A stretch of DNA of 64,000 nucleotides, from assembly GCA_028281665.1 (NCBI GenBank), contig JANQJK010000012.1, forward strand, positions 61,550-125,549, in the 5' to 3' direction. A model generated the notes under the pieces. The model ran no database searches. It was given only the letters and a program-made list of their open reading frames with translations, and was not told the DNA's origin. Below are positions 16,709 to 25,761 of this stretch, in pieces. Both the position numbers and the translations under genes were made by a program. Position 1 is the first letter of the stretch, and the number at the start of each line of letters is the position of its first letter. Origin of the DNA: Hyphococcus sp. (GTDB lineage Bacteria; Pseudomonadota; Alphaproteobacteria; Caulobacterales; Parvularculaceae).

Positions 16709-17122
16709 TTGGTGAAGTTGGCGCATGTCTGTATAGAGACCGACGATCTGGAAGGAACAGAAACGTTCTACCGGAAGCTGGGACTAGATCGGCGATTTGA
16801 ATTTCGAAACAGTAACGATGAATTAGTTGGTCTGTACCTGGCATTTGCAAACAATACATTTCTCGAGATCATCAAGGTCATAAAGCCACGGACTGAAGGC
16901 GCGGTGCGCCATTTCGCAATCGAGGTTGAGGATATTGACGCCGCCAAAGCCGGTTTGGAAAAAAAAGGAGTTGTTGTTTCGGACAAAAAGCTGGGCGTTG
17001 ACAAGACGTGGATGATAACAACGCGTGATCCGAACGACATCTTTATCGAACTGCATCAATATACGGAACAAAGCCTACAGCAGTGCGGTGGGCGATGCGA
17101 TATTGATTATACGCCGAAATAG
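16709..17122 (+). CDS. VOC (glyoxalase/extradiol dioxygenase fold) family protein
   Basis: This 137-residue single VOC module begins with KLAHVCIETDDLEGTETFYRKLGL. Four potential metal ligands are visible in the expected places: His in LAHVCIE, Glu in TFLEIIK, His in VRHFAIEVEDI and Glu in IFIELHQY. This matches glyoxalase I-like or epimerase-like metalloenzymes. The start is TTG 16709 or GTG 16712; AGGAG at 16697-16701 fits TTG with 7 nt spacing. It probably isomerises or cleaves an intermediate produced by the two dehydrogenases upstream. Confidence 0.82.
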   Translation: MVKLAHVCIETDDLEGTETFYRKLGLDRRFEFRNSNDELVGLYLAFANNTFLEIIKVIKPRTEGAVRHFAIEVEDIDAAKAGLEKKGVVVSDKKLGVDKTWMITTRDPNDIFIELHQYTEQSLQQCGGRCDIDYTPK

Positions 17123-17148
17123 AATTTTTAGCCTAGAAGCGGACTAAA

Positions 17149-18783
17149 GTGACCGAACAAAAAAGAAAGATGCGATTGATCATCGCTGCATCAACAGCCG
17201 GCACTGCATTTGAAGGTTATGACTATTTTATATTCGGCGCTCTGGCGACAATTCTTGCTACGAAGTTCTTTGCAGGGGTTGATGAGGGAACCGCCTTTAT
17301 TTTCGCGCTGCTGACATTTGCCGTCGGATTCGTCACACGACCGTTGGGTGCGATCGTTCTGGGTCGATTGGGCGATCAGATTGGCCGCAAAAATGTTTTT
17401 CTGTTTGCAATCGTGCTTATGGGTGTTGCAACGATCGCGATAGGGTTGCTCCCCACTTTTGAGCAAATTGGCGTTTTAGCGCCGGCGTTGCTCGTGTTTT
17501 TGCGAATGGTGCAGGGATTTGCATTAGGCGGAGAATATGGCGGCGCCATTATTTATGTTGCTGAACATTCGTCTGAACACCGTCGTGGCTTCAACACAGC
17601 GTGGATCCAGACAACTGGCGCCATTGGGCTGATTTCGGCGTTGAGCGTAATTCTGGCAACTCGTACTATCTTGGGCGAAGAAGCGTTTCAAGAATGGGGG
17701 TGGCGTTTGCCGTTTCTGGTTTCAATACTGTTGCTCATCGTATCGATTTGGATGCGGATTAAGCTGTCAGAAAGCCCTGTTTTCACAGAAATGAAAGAGC
17801 GCGGCGTTGTCTCAAAGACACCATTTAGGGAAACTTTCTTCGATTGGCGTCATTTGAGAATTGTCATGCTGGCGTTGTTCGGCCTCGTGATGGCGACTGG
17901 CGTCATGTTCTACAGCGGACAGTTCTTTGTTCAGTTCTTCCTTGAACGGATTTCCAAAGTCGAGCCGGCAATTGTCAATGCATTGATAGTCGCTTCGGCG
18001 GTCATTAGCGCGCCGCTGTTTGTAGCGTTTGGCGCGCTATCGGATAAAGTGGGCCGTAAACCCGTTATGCTGGGCGGCATGACGCTTATGCTCGTGCTCT
18101 ATTTTCCGGCATTCAAGCTGATGGCTGATGCGGCCAACCCAGCTCTGGTTGAAGCGGAAAAAAATGCGTCGATTGTCATTGTGGTTGCGCCGTCGGATTG
18201 CACGTTCCATTTTGATCCGTTGGGCAGAGCCGAATATGCGTCTTCATGCGACATTGCGAAACGCGCTCTTGGAGCGGCCGGCGTTAACTATTCGGTTCGA
18301 GAAGATGCCCAGCATACGCCTGCCAGTATTGAAATCAGCGGCAAGGAAGTATTGCAAGCAGTCTCTCGGATCGACGGCGACGAGGGTTTCGCGGAGCGAG
18401 AGTCAGCTTTTAAGGATGCTTTGCGTCGTTCACTCGACGAGGCAGGGTATCCAAGAGTGGCGGATCCCGATCGCATCAATTATGCTGTTATCGTCATAAT
18501 CATCATTCTTTTTATTACGTCGATAGCAGCACTATCAGGCCCGCAGGCCGCTGCGCTAACTGAGCTGTTTCCCGCTCATATTCGTTATACAGCCTTGTCT
18601 TTTCCATATCATGTCGGCTTAGGCTGGTTCGGCGGTTTTATGCCGGCAATAGCGTTCGCCATTATCGCCCAAACCGGAAATGTCTTTTCGGGACTTTGGT
18701 ATCCGTTCGCTATCACGTTTGTATCGCTGTTGATTTCATTGATTTTTCTTCCTGAGACAAAAAACCGCTCGGTCAAAGCGTGA
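17149..18783 (+). CDS. MFS transporter of the metabolite:H+ symporter type with a large inserted soluble segment
   Basis: This 544-residue permease begins STAGTAFEGYDYFIFGALA and contains GRLGDQIGRKN and FALGGEYGGA, which mark the metabolite:H+ symporter branch (shikimate, proline/betaine, dicarboxylate carriers). About 110 hydrophilic residues (about 330-445, from MADAANPALVEAEKN to GYPRVADPDRIN) interrupt the membrane segments before YAVIVIIIILFITSIAAL. The usual length is about 430-450, so the insert accounts for the excess. GTG 17149 is the start. It probably imports the substrate of the upstream MDR/SDR/VOC genes. Confidence 0.88.
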   Translation: MTEQKRKMRLIIAASTAGTAFEGYDYFIFGALATILATKFFAGVDEGTAFIFALLTFAVGFVTRPLGAIVLGRLGDQIGRKNVFLFAIVLMGVATIAIGLLPTFEQIGVLAPALLVFLRMVQGFALGGEYGGAIIYVAEHSSEHRRGFNTAWIQTTGAIGLISALSVILATRTILGEEAFQEWGWRLPFLVSILLLIVSIWMRIKLSESPVFTEMKERGVVSKTPFRETFFDWRHLRIVMLALFGLVMATGVMFYSGQFFVQFFLERISKVEPAIVNALIVASAVISAPLFVAFGALSDKVGRKPVMLGGMTLMLVLYFPAFKLMADAANPALVEAEKNASIVIVVAPSDCTFHFDPLGRAEYASSCDIAKRALGAAGVNYSVREDAQHTPASIEISGKEVLQAVSRIDGDEGFAERESAFKDALRRSLDEAGYPRVADPDRINYAVIVIIIILFITSIAALSGPQAAALTELFPAHIRYTALSFPYHVGLGWFGGFMPAIAFAIIAQTGNVFSGLWYPFAITFVSLLISLIFLPETKNRSVKA

Positions 18784-19041
18784 TCAAGGAGGGGGGGCAG
18801 CGGCTTTTAGAGCTGAAAGATTAGTCTCGATAATCTTGGCCATGAGATTATTTTGTTTGATTGGACGTGCAATTTTCAGGAGCTTATCAGTAAAATGGCA
18901 TGGCGTATCTTCTGCAGATTCCTTTAAGGCTGCCTTGGCGGCAGCGCTTTGACGCGGTTGAAATTTAATCGGCGGAACCCTCGCGCATAAAGTGTTTTCC
19001 TCTTGGCGCGTGGCGATTGTCAGGACAGTAATGGAACCAAA
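18784..19041. other. Intergenic region between transporter and TPP-enzyme genes
   Basis: No gene is supported here. A perfect hairpin with 6-bp arms GCTGCC/GGCAGC lies at 18929-18945, but no T-tract follows it. AT-rich stretches near 18820-18870 could hold promoter elements for the downstream operon; none is clear enough to mark. Confidence 0.4.
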
Positions 19042-20688
19042 ATGAGCAATAATCGTAAGAAAGGCGCAGACGTACTATTGGATTGCCTGACGGCGAACCA
19101 AGTGGACACTGTTTTCGGCCTGCCCGGAGGACAGCTGAACGATTTTTTTGACGCAATGCAGCGCGCTGGCGACAGCATTCAGTATTTCGGCTCTAGGCAC
19201 GAGCAAGGCGCGGCGTATATGGCGTTTGGCTATGCCAAAGCATCTGGCAAGGTCGGGGTCTACTCGGTGGTTCCGGGGCCCGGAGTTTTGAATACTGGCG
19301 GTGCTATCTGTTCTGCCTATGCGAACAGCTCGCCCGTTTTGTGTGTGACCGGGCAAATACCCTCTCACGCCATCGGCCGCGGCGTGGGCGAGCTTCATGA
19401 GTTGCCGGATCAGCTTGCGACGTTGCGTTCACTAACGAAGTGGTCCGAGCGCATTGACCATCCGTCTCAGATTAGCAACACGGTTCATGAGGCGTTTCGG
19501 CAATTGAAAACAGGGCGCCCGCGCCCGGTGGCGCTCGAAACGCCGCCTGACATCATGGCCATGGCGACGGCTGTGGAACCGCCACGACCCTTCAAAGACG
19601 AAACACGCTACATTTTTGACGAAGACCTTGTTGGCAAAGCGGCCAAGGCGCTTTCGGCGTCGAAGCGTCCGCTGATCGTCGTCGGCGGCGGGGCGCAGCA
19701 CGCAAGCGAAGAGATTTTGCATCTCGCAGAAATCGTTCAGGCGCCGGTTGTTTCATTCCGTAACGGCCGCGGCGTCGTTAGCGACCGCCACTATCTCGGC
19801 CACAATTTTGCCAGCGGGTATGAACTCTGGCGCGATGCAGATGTTGTCGTCGGCATTGGTTCGCGGATGCAGCCCTATTTGCAGGAATGGGGTGTCGACG
19901 ACGACATGACCTTGATCCGCATTGATTGGGATCCGACGGAAATAAACCGCATCGTCAATGCGGACATTGGTGTTTGCGGTGATGCGCAGATCGTGACGGC
20001 TGCTCTTGCCGAGGCGACATCTGGAGTCATTGATCGGCGCGAGAGCCGCGAAGATGAGCTGTTGGGTGTAAAGGCGCGACTGGCATCTGAAGTCGAACGT
20101 GTGCAGCCTCAGCTTTCCTATCTCAAGGCTATTCGTCAGGCATTGCCCGACGAGGGGATTTTGGTTGATGAGATTACACAGGTCGGATTTGCATCCTGGT
20201 TTGGTTTCCCAATCTATCACCCTCGCTCTCTGATCACTTGCGGGTATCAGGGAACGCTCGGATATGGCTATTCGACTGCGCTGGGTGTTAAGGTTGCGCA
20301 TCCGGACACGCCTGTTGTCGCGCTCGCAGGTGATGGGGGCTTCATGTTTAACGTGCAGGAACTCGCGACTGCTGCTCAATACAACATCGCGCTGACAGTG
20401 ATCGTCTTCAACAATGGCCGGTTTGGCAATGTGCGCCGTCACCAAGAAGAATGGTATGACGGTCGCTTTATCGGATCGGATTTGAAGAATCCTGCATTTG
20501 CGAAAATGGCCGAGACTTTTGGCGTTGCAGGATATACTGCGAATTCGCCCGAAACGCTGCAGACTGAGCTGAATCACGCTATTGACTCTAATGCGCCGGC
20601 GCTGATTGAAGTCGAAGTGGGTGAGATGGGGTCACCCTGGCAGTTCATCCTTCGCGATCGGATTCGGGGTAAGAAACCGCGCCATTAG
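19042..20688 (+). CDS. Thiamine-diphosphate-dependent enzyme (acetolactate synthase/2-oxoacid decarboxylase family)
   Basis: This 548-residue three-domain TPP enzyme starts with ADVLLDCLTANQVDTVFGLPGG. The catalytic Glu sits in SRHEQGAAYMAFGYAKASGKVG (about residue 53), and the diphosphate/Mg motif is AGDGGFMFNVQELATAAQYNIALTVIVFNN, split over residues about 431-460. The family includes acetolactate synthases, sulfoacetaldehyde acetyltransferase and 2-oxoacid decarboxylases. The next two genes encode an aminotransferase and an aldehyde dehydrogenase, so decarboxylation of a 2-oxo acid to an aldehyde is the most economical role. ATG 19042 is used because homology begins immediately after it; the in-frame upstream start at 19003 adds unrelated residues. 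Confidence 0.87.
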   Translation: MSNNRKKGADVLLDCLTANQVDTVFGLPGGQLNDFFDAMQRAGDSIQYFGSRHEQGAAYMAFGYAKASGKVGVYSVVPGPGVLNTGGAICSAYANSSPVLCVTGQIPSHAIGRGVGELHELPDQLATLRSLTKWSERIDHPSQISNTVHEAFRQLKTGRPRPVALETPPDIMAMATAVEPPRPFKDETRYIFDEDLVGKAAKALSASKRPLIVVGGGAQHASEEILHLAEIVQAPVVSFRNGRGVVSDRHYLGHNFASGYELWRDADVVVGIGSRMQPYLQEWGVDDDMTLIRIDWDPTEINRIVNADIGVCGDAQIVTAALAEATSGVIDRRESREDELLGVKARLASEVERVQPQLSYLKAIRQALPDEGILVDEITQVGFASWFGFPIYHPRSLITCGYQGTLGYGYSTALGVKVAHPDTPVVALAGDGGFMFNVQELATAAQYNIALTVIVFNNGRFGNVRRHQEEWYDGRFIGSDLKNPAFAKMAETFGVAGYTANSPETLQTELNHAIDSNAPALIEVEVGEMGSPWQFILRDRIRGKKPRH

Positions 20689-20712
20689 CGGGCCAAACCA
20701 ACGAGAGTGTTC

Positions 20713-21849
20713 ATGGCGACTATAGACGAAATTGACGTTAAGGATGCCGTTACGCCAACCCTGCGGCCGAATTCCGCCGTTCACAAGCTTGCTCCATACA
20801 AGCAAGGGCAATCAGTGGTGCTCGGTCACGAGAACCCAATTAAGCTTTCTTCGAACGAATCAACACACGGACCTTCGCCGCTGGCGCTAAAGGCGTATCA
20901 TGATGCTGGTGAGAGGCTTTTTAGATATCCCGATGGCAATCAGACCGACTTGCGTGCAGCGATCGGTGATGTTTTTTCGTTAGACCCAAATCAAGTTATT
21001 TGTGGCAATGGCTCCGAAGAGCTACAGCTGCTGTTGGTGCGCGCTTTCGTTTCTCCTGGCGAAGACGTGATTTGCAGCGAAAACAGTTTTGTCATGGGAC
21101 GGATTCACGCAGCAGCACAAGGCGCGAATGTATTATCCGCGCCTGAACCGAACCATCACGCCAGCGTCGATGAGATTCTTGAGCGGATTACGCCCGTCAC
21201 TCGAATGATCATGATCGCCAGCCCCAACAACCCGATTGGCGATTATATGCGGCGGAATGACTTCATCCGTCTTGTCGAGAAAACGCCGAACGACGTTCTC
21301 ATCCTCTATGATGGCGCGTATGCCGATTACATCGACGCGGAGGACTATGATCCGGGCTTTTCTGCTGTAGAGCATGCCCCCAATGTGGTCGTCACCAGAA
21401 CTTTTTCAAAATTGTATGGTCTGGCCGGTCTTCGTATTGGCTGGCTCTATTGCGCGCCGTCTGTTTTAGACCCAGTTCAGCGCATCAGAACACCGTTTAA
21501 CGCCAATATAGCAGCCCTTGCGGCAGCGGAGGCAGCGGTGCGTGATAAGGCTCATACGGAAAAAGTGCGTGAGCACAATGCGCTCTGGTTAAAGCGCATT
21601 CGCGATAAACTCACGGCGCTTGGACTGTTTGTCTTTCCAACGGTGGCGAATTTTTATCTGATTCGTTTCGATGAGACGGGGCCGTTTACGGCCGAGAAAG
21701 CCGCTGCATTCTTGATGGCGCGGGGTATTATTCCACGCCCTGTTAATGCCGGCGGGCCCGCGGGCTGCTTGCGAATTACAGTTGGTCTGGAGCATGAAAA
21801 TGAAGCGGTGATCGAGGCGTTGACTGAGTTCTTGAGTTCGAAGGCTTAG
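20713..21849 (+). CDS. PLP-dependent aminotransferase, histidinol-phosphate aminotransferase-like
   Basis: This fold-type I aminotransferase of about 378 residues has IKLSSNESTHGPSPLALKAY near the N-terminus, the YDGAYADY segment, and the PLP Lys in VVTRTFSKLYGLAGLRIGW (about residue 234). It resembles HisC, but its position between a TPP enzyme and an aldehyde dehydrogenase argues for amino-acid catabolism rather than histidine synthesis: transamination to a 2-oxo acid, decarboxylation, then oxidation. ATG 20713 with GAGAG about 6 nt upstream is preferred over GTG 20707. The gap to the TPP gene is 24 nt and to the aldehyde dehydrogenase gene 16 nt. Confidence 0.88.
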   Translation: MATIDEIDVKDAVTPTLRPNSAVHKLAPYKQGQSVVLGHENPIKLSSNESTHGPSPLALKAYHDAGERLFRYPDGNQTDLRAAIGDVFSLDPNQVICGNGSEELQLLLVRAFVSPGEDVICSENSFVMGRIHAAAQGANVLSAPEPNHHASVDEILERITPVTRMIMIASPNNPIGDYMRRNDFIRLVEKTPNDVLILYDGAYADYIDAEDYDPGFSAVEHAPNVVVTRTFSKLYGLAGLRIGWLYCAPSVLDPVQRIRTPFNANIAALAAAEAAVRDKAHTEKVREHNALWLKRIRDKLTALGLFVFPTVANFYLIRFDETGPFTAEKAAAFLMARGIIPRPVNAGGPAGCLRITVGLEHENEAVIEALTEFLSSKA

Positions 21850-21865
21850 CCTGGCGAATACCCGT

Positions 21866-23356
21866 ATGACCAGCCAGCTTTCTCTTGTTACTCCTGCAAC
21901 CCGTGAATTCATCGGGCGTACGCATCAAAACTTGGTTGATGGCGCATGGCGTCAGCCAGGTGGCGCGCTGGCTGATATAATTGATCCATCGACTGGAGAG
22001 GTGATAGGCGCTTTTCATGGTGCGTCGGATAAGGATGTCGGCGACGCAATCGCCGCGGCGCGCGCTTCCTTCGATAATGGCGACTGGCGCCGTACGCTTC
22101 CAGCCGAGCGAGCCAAGGCCTTGTGGCGGATTGCAGATCTGATCGACGAAAACAAGCAGGAACTCGCTGAGTTAGAAGCGCTGGATGGCGGGAAGCTTTT
22201 TGGCGCCGCGCTCAATGGCGAAACCTGGGCTGCTGTTGAAGCCTTTCGCTATCACGCGGGTTGGTGCTCGAAGATCGAGGGTCGCACCTTCCGCCCTTCA
22301 ATTCCTGGGCTTGATCTAGAGGGGATGACGCGCCTTGAACCTATTGGAGTTGCGGGACTGATTACGCCGTGGAACGGACCGCTTGTAATGGCTGCCTGGA
22401 AACTCGCGCCAGCCCTGGCCGCCGGTTGTTCCGTTGTTTTGAAACCTGCTGAGAACACCGTGCTTTCAACTCTCCGCCTCGGCGAGCTTGTTTGTGCAGC
22501 GGGTCTTCCTCATGGTGTCGTCAATATTGTGGTGGGCGATGGGGCTACAGTCGGAAGCGCATTGTCCGCGGATTCGCGTATCGACAAAATTTCCTTCACT
22601 GGTTCGACAGCAACCGCTCGGTCGCTTATTGACGCTTCGAAAGGAAATTTGAAGAAACTGTCGTTAGAGCTGGGCGGCAAGTCGCCGGTTGTAATTTTTG
22701 AGGATGCTGACCTTGAAGAGGCGATTGCCGGTGCGGCAGAGGGAATTTTTTCCAATGCCGGACAGGTCTGTGTCGCTGGATCGCGAATCCTCGTTGAGCG
22801 ATCCGTGTACGATATTGTCGCAAAAGGCCTTTGCGAAAAGGCGCGCGCGATAAAGATCGGGCCGGCGATGGCGGCGGACAGTCAGATGGGACCGCTCATT
22901 TCCGAGCATCATTGTAGTTCGGTTACGCGTTTTATCGAAAACTCTGAGGCGGATGGTGTAGATGTTCTTTGCGGCGGAAAGCCAGGGCCTGGGGACGGCT
23001 TTTTTTTCGAGCCGACAGTGTTGGCTGATAACAATGCCCAGTCTGAAGTTTGGCGCGAAGAAGTCTTCGGGCCCGTCGCGGTGCTTGCAGTGTTTGACAG
23101 TGAGGCAGATGCGCTGCGTTTGGCAAATGATTCAAAGTATGGTCTGGCCGCGAGTGTTTGGACCCAAGATGCATCGCGCGCGCAACGGGTAATGCGAGAA
23201 TTGCGCGCGGGAATCGTCTGGGTGAATTGCCATGGTGTCCCGGACATGGCGATGCCGATTGGCGGTTACAAACAGTCGGGTTGGGGGCGTGAGCATGGTT
23301 GGAAGGGATTAGAGTCCTATTTAGAGCACAAATCGGTCATGCAAAGGATCAATTAG
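21866..23356 (+). CDS. Aldehyde dehydrogenase (NAD(P)-dependent)
   Basis: This is a full-length ALDH of 496 residues. The conserved ITPWNGPLVMAAWKLAPALAAG lies near residue 165, the general-base Glu in SLELGGKSPVVIFEDADLE near residue 265, and the catalytic Cys in NAGQVCVAGSR near residue 300. EEVFGPV is also present. It would oxidise the aldehyde formed by the TPP enzyme to a carboxylic acid. Its 3' end overlaps the convergent LysR gene by 4 nt. Substrate specificity within the betaine/benzaldehyde/gamma-aminobutyraldehyde-like group is not readable. Confidence 0.92.
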   Translation: MTSQLSLVTPATREFIGRTHQNLVDGAWRQPGGALADIIDPSTGEVIGAFHGASDKDVGDAIAAARASFDNGDWRRTLPAERAKALWRIADLIDENKQELAELEALDGGKLFGAALNGETWAAVEAFRYHAGWCSKIEGRTFRPSIPGLDLEGMTRLEPIGVAGLITPWNGPLVMAAWKLAPALAAGCSVVLKPAENTVLSTLRLGELVCAAGLPHGVVNIVVGDGATVGSALSADSRIDKISFTGSTATARSLIDASKGNLKKLSLELGGKSPVVIFEDADLEEAIAGAAEGIFSNAGQVCVAGSRILVERSVYDIVAKGLCEKARAIKIGPAMAADSQMGPLISEHHCSSVTRFIENSEADGVDVLCGGKPGPGDGFFFEPTVLADNNAQSEVWREEVFGPVAVLAVFDSEADALRLANDSKYGLAASVWTQDASRAQRVMRELRAGIVWVNCHGVPDMAMPIGGYKQSGWGREHGWKGLESYLEHKSVMQRIN

Positions 23357-24255
23357 TCGTAGTAGGCCATTGTGTCAGCTGCTTCTTCCAAAAGCCAATC
23401 CCTGAATGTAGTGATCCAAATTTGGTCCGACACTTCTTGTGGGCAGACGAGATAGTAAGAAAACTTTGACCGAACTTTGAGATCGCATGGCGCAATCAGA
23501 CGTCCGTTCTCAAGTTCATCCGCAACTAAAAGGCCGCGCCCGAGCGCCATGCCTTCGCCCGCGATTGCCGACTGAACAACAATATGTGAGTGATTGTACC
23601 GGAGTCCTTTTTCAGCATTTGCGGTATCGACGCCTGCCGCTGTCAGCCAGTCGGCCCACTCCATAACCATTTCATCATGGATCAGGCCATAGCCTTTTAC
23701 ATCTTCGAAGTTTTTTAGTTTGCGTTTGCGGCCAAGAAGTTTTGGGCTGCACACGGGAAAGATATCTTCATCAGCGATTTTAACGACATGATGTTTTGCC
23801 CATTTCCCGTCGCCGTAGCGAATTTCAACATCGATATCATTTGATGAAAAATCAGAATAAGAATTCTGCGTGACCACCTTGATGGCGACTTCCGGATGAT
23901 TCTCCTGGAACTTCCGTATGCGCGGCGCCAACCAATTGGCGGCGATTGAATCGAACGTTGCTATGTTAATGGACTGAGGGCCGTTGTTCTTTAGGATAGC
24001 CTCGGTTGCCGCCGTCAATGCATTAAAAGCTTCGGTCAGCGGCTCCGCATATGCTTCGCCTTCTTTGGTAAGTTTGATTGAGCGGTTTAGACGAAGAAAC
24101 AGCGTTACCCCGAGCCATTTCTCAAGCTTTTTGACTTGATGGCTCACGGCAGCCTGGGTCACATGCAGCTCATTTGCGGCGCTGGTGAAGGAAAGATGCC
24201 GCGCAACGGCCTCGAATACGCGAAGCGAAATAAGTGGCGGTAGTCTTCTACTCAT
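23353..24255 (-). CDS. LysR-family transcriptional regulator (GcvA-like)
   Basis: This 300-residue regulator has an N-terminal HTH (LISLRVFEAVARHLSFTSAANELHVTQAAVSHQVKKLEKWL) and a C-terminal effector domain. The opening MSRRLPPLISLRVFEAVARH is the GcvA/AmpR-like form. It is convergent with the aldehyde dehydrogenase operon and divergent from the mannonate dehydratase gene, so either could be its target. LysR genes most often control the divergent neighbour. The 227-bp spacer to manD contains TCAC-T-GTGA within AATCACTGTGAAT near 24278-24290, a small dyad that could be part of a binding site. Confidence 0.9.
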   Translation of the reverse strand: MSRRLPPLISLRVFEAVARHLSFTSAANELHVTQAAVSHQVKKLEKWLGVTLFLRLNRSIKLTKEGEAYAEPLTEAFNALTAATEAILKNNGPQSINIATFDSIAANWLAPRIRKFQENHPEVAIKVVTQNSYSDFSSNDIDVEIRYGDGKWAKHHVVKIADEDIFPVCSPKLLGRKRKLKNFEDVKGYGLIHDEMVMEWADWLTAAGVDTANAEKGLRYNHSHIVVQSAIAGEGMALGRGLLVADELENGRLIAPCDLKVRSKFSYYLVCPQEVSDQIWITTFRDWLLEEAADTMAYYD

Positions 24256-24482
24256 TGATCATCATGGATAGGGCGAATCACTGTGAATTTTTGACATTAG
24301 CCTATCTTATGAGTCGGATGAAGGACTATCAATTGCGTAAAAGCGGTTTCTTCCTTCAAAATTGTCAATTGGCTGTGGTCCCCGTGAGTGCACTGCGGAC
24401 TTGCTTTTGCTCACGGGCAAATTTGGCCTTCCTGCGGCGCTTAGCTTTGCTGCACAAGTGATCAAGAGGAAAGAGGATCGAT

Positions 24483-25691
24483 ATGAAGATCACCGACGCC
24501 AAAGTCATTGTAACGAGTCCAGGCCGAAATTTTGTGACTTTGAAGATTATGACCGACGAATGCGTGTACGGCATTGGCGACGCGACCCTTAACGGCCGGG
24601 AACTCGCAGTCGTATCGTACCTGAAAGATCATGTGGCGCCATGCCTGATCGGTCGGGATCCGCATCAAATAGAAGACATATGGCAGTATCTATACCGAGG
24701 CGCCTATTGGCGAACGGGCCCTGTAACGATGGCTGCGATAGCAGCTGTCGACACGGCGCTTTGGGACATCAAAGCGAAAGCAGCCAACATGCCGCTTTAT
24801 CAACTTCTCGGCGGCAAGAGCAGAGCAGGGGTCATGGTCTATGGTCACGCCAATGGCCGTGATATCGACGAAACGATCGATGAAGTCGGAAAATATGTCG
24901 AGTTAGGCTACAAGGCGATCCGAGCGCAGAGCGGTATTCCTGGGCTTGATTCCACTTATGGCGTTTCGGCGGACAAGCTGTTCTACGAGCCGGCGGATGC
25001 GGATCTGCCGTCTGAGAACGTCTGGTCCACAACCAAATATCTCGATCACACGCCGCGTCTGTTTGAAGCAATTCGCAACAAATACGGGTTTGATCCACAT
25101 CTTCTGCACGATGTCCATCATCGTCTGACGCCGATTGAGGCTGCGCGCCTGGGTAAATCGCTAGAGCCTTATCGCCTGTTCTGGATGGAAGATGCCGTGC
25201 CGGCGGAAAATCAGGAAAGCTTTCGCCTTATTCGTCAGCATACGACGACGCCACTCGCCGTAGGCGAGATTTTCAACACAATCTGGGATTGCCGCACGCT
25301 CATCCAGGAGCAACTCATCGATTACATTCGCACGACCGTGGTTCATGCTGGCGGGATCACGCATTTAAGGCGCATTCTTGATTTCGCCAGTATCTACAAT
25401 GTGCGAAGTGGTTGTCACGGCGCGACTGACTTGTCGCCAGTATGCATGGGTGCGTCATTGCATTTGGGACTTTCGGCGCCAAATTTTGGCGTTCAGGAAT
25501 ATATGCGTCACACGCCTGAAACCGACGAAGTCTTTCCGCATGCGTATAGCTATTCTGATGGATATCTCTATCCAGGAGATACGCCAGGCCACGGCGTTGA
25601 TCTTGATGAGGCCTTAGCTGAAAAGTATCCCTATCGCCGCGCCTATTTGCCTGTGAATCGCCTCGAGGATGGCGCAATGTGGAACTGGTGA
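24483..25691 (+). CDS. manD: D-mannonate dehydratase (enolase superfamily, ManD)
   Basis: This 402-residue enolase-superfamily enzyme carries every marker of ManD: Arg in KAIRAQSG and Tyr in STYGV, metal ligands Asp in HDVHH, Glu in WMEDAV and Glu in AVGEIFN, then Arg in [10 protein letters not shown], His in SGCHGATD and Glu in GVQEYM. It dehydrates D-mannonate to 2-keto-3-deoxygluconate, the substrate of the KDG kinase encoded about 13 kb downstream. Some close homologs are D-gluconate dehydratases or have low activity, so the sugar acid is probable rather than certain. ATG 24483 follows AGAGG by about 8 nt. A DUF819 membrane-protein gene follows after 70 nt. Confidence 0.9.
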   Translation: MKITDAKVIVTSPGRNFVTLKIMTDECVYGIGDATLNGRELAVVSYLKDHVAPCLIGRDPHQIEDIWQYLYRGAYWRTGPVTMAAIAAVDTALWDIKAKAANMPLYQLLGGKSRAGVMVYGHANGRDIDETIDEVGKYVELGYKAIRAQSGIPGLDSTYGVSADKLFYEPADADLPSENVWSTTKYLDHTPRLFEAIRNKYGFDPHLLHDVHHRLTPIEAARLGKSLEPYRLFWMEDAVPAENQESFRLIRQHTTTPLAVGEIFNTIWDCRTLIQEQLIDYIRTTVVHAGGITHLRRILDFASIYNVRSGCHGATDLSPVCMGASLHLGLSAPNFGVQEYMRHTPETDEVFPHAYSYSDGYLYPGDTPGHGVDLDEALAEKYPYRRAYLPVNRLEDGAMWNW

Positions 25692-25761
25692 GCAATCGCC
25701 AGTTTGAAGTCGTCTTAAAAATTTTTGATCGATAAAGAACAAGACGGCGGGAGGAAATCAA

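Noticed and set aside
18929..18945. Hairpin GCTGCC/GGCAGC as a terminator
   Set aside because: No T-tract follows, and it lies about 145 nt beyond the transporter stop.
24234..24461. Small frame between LysR and manD
   Set aside because: It overlaps the LysR start, has no clear ribosome-binding site and has no recognisable domain; the region is better explained as a divergent promoter.
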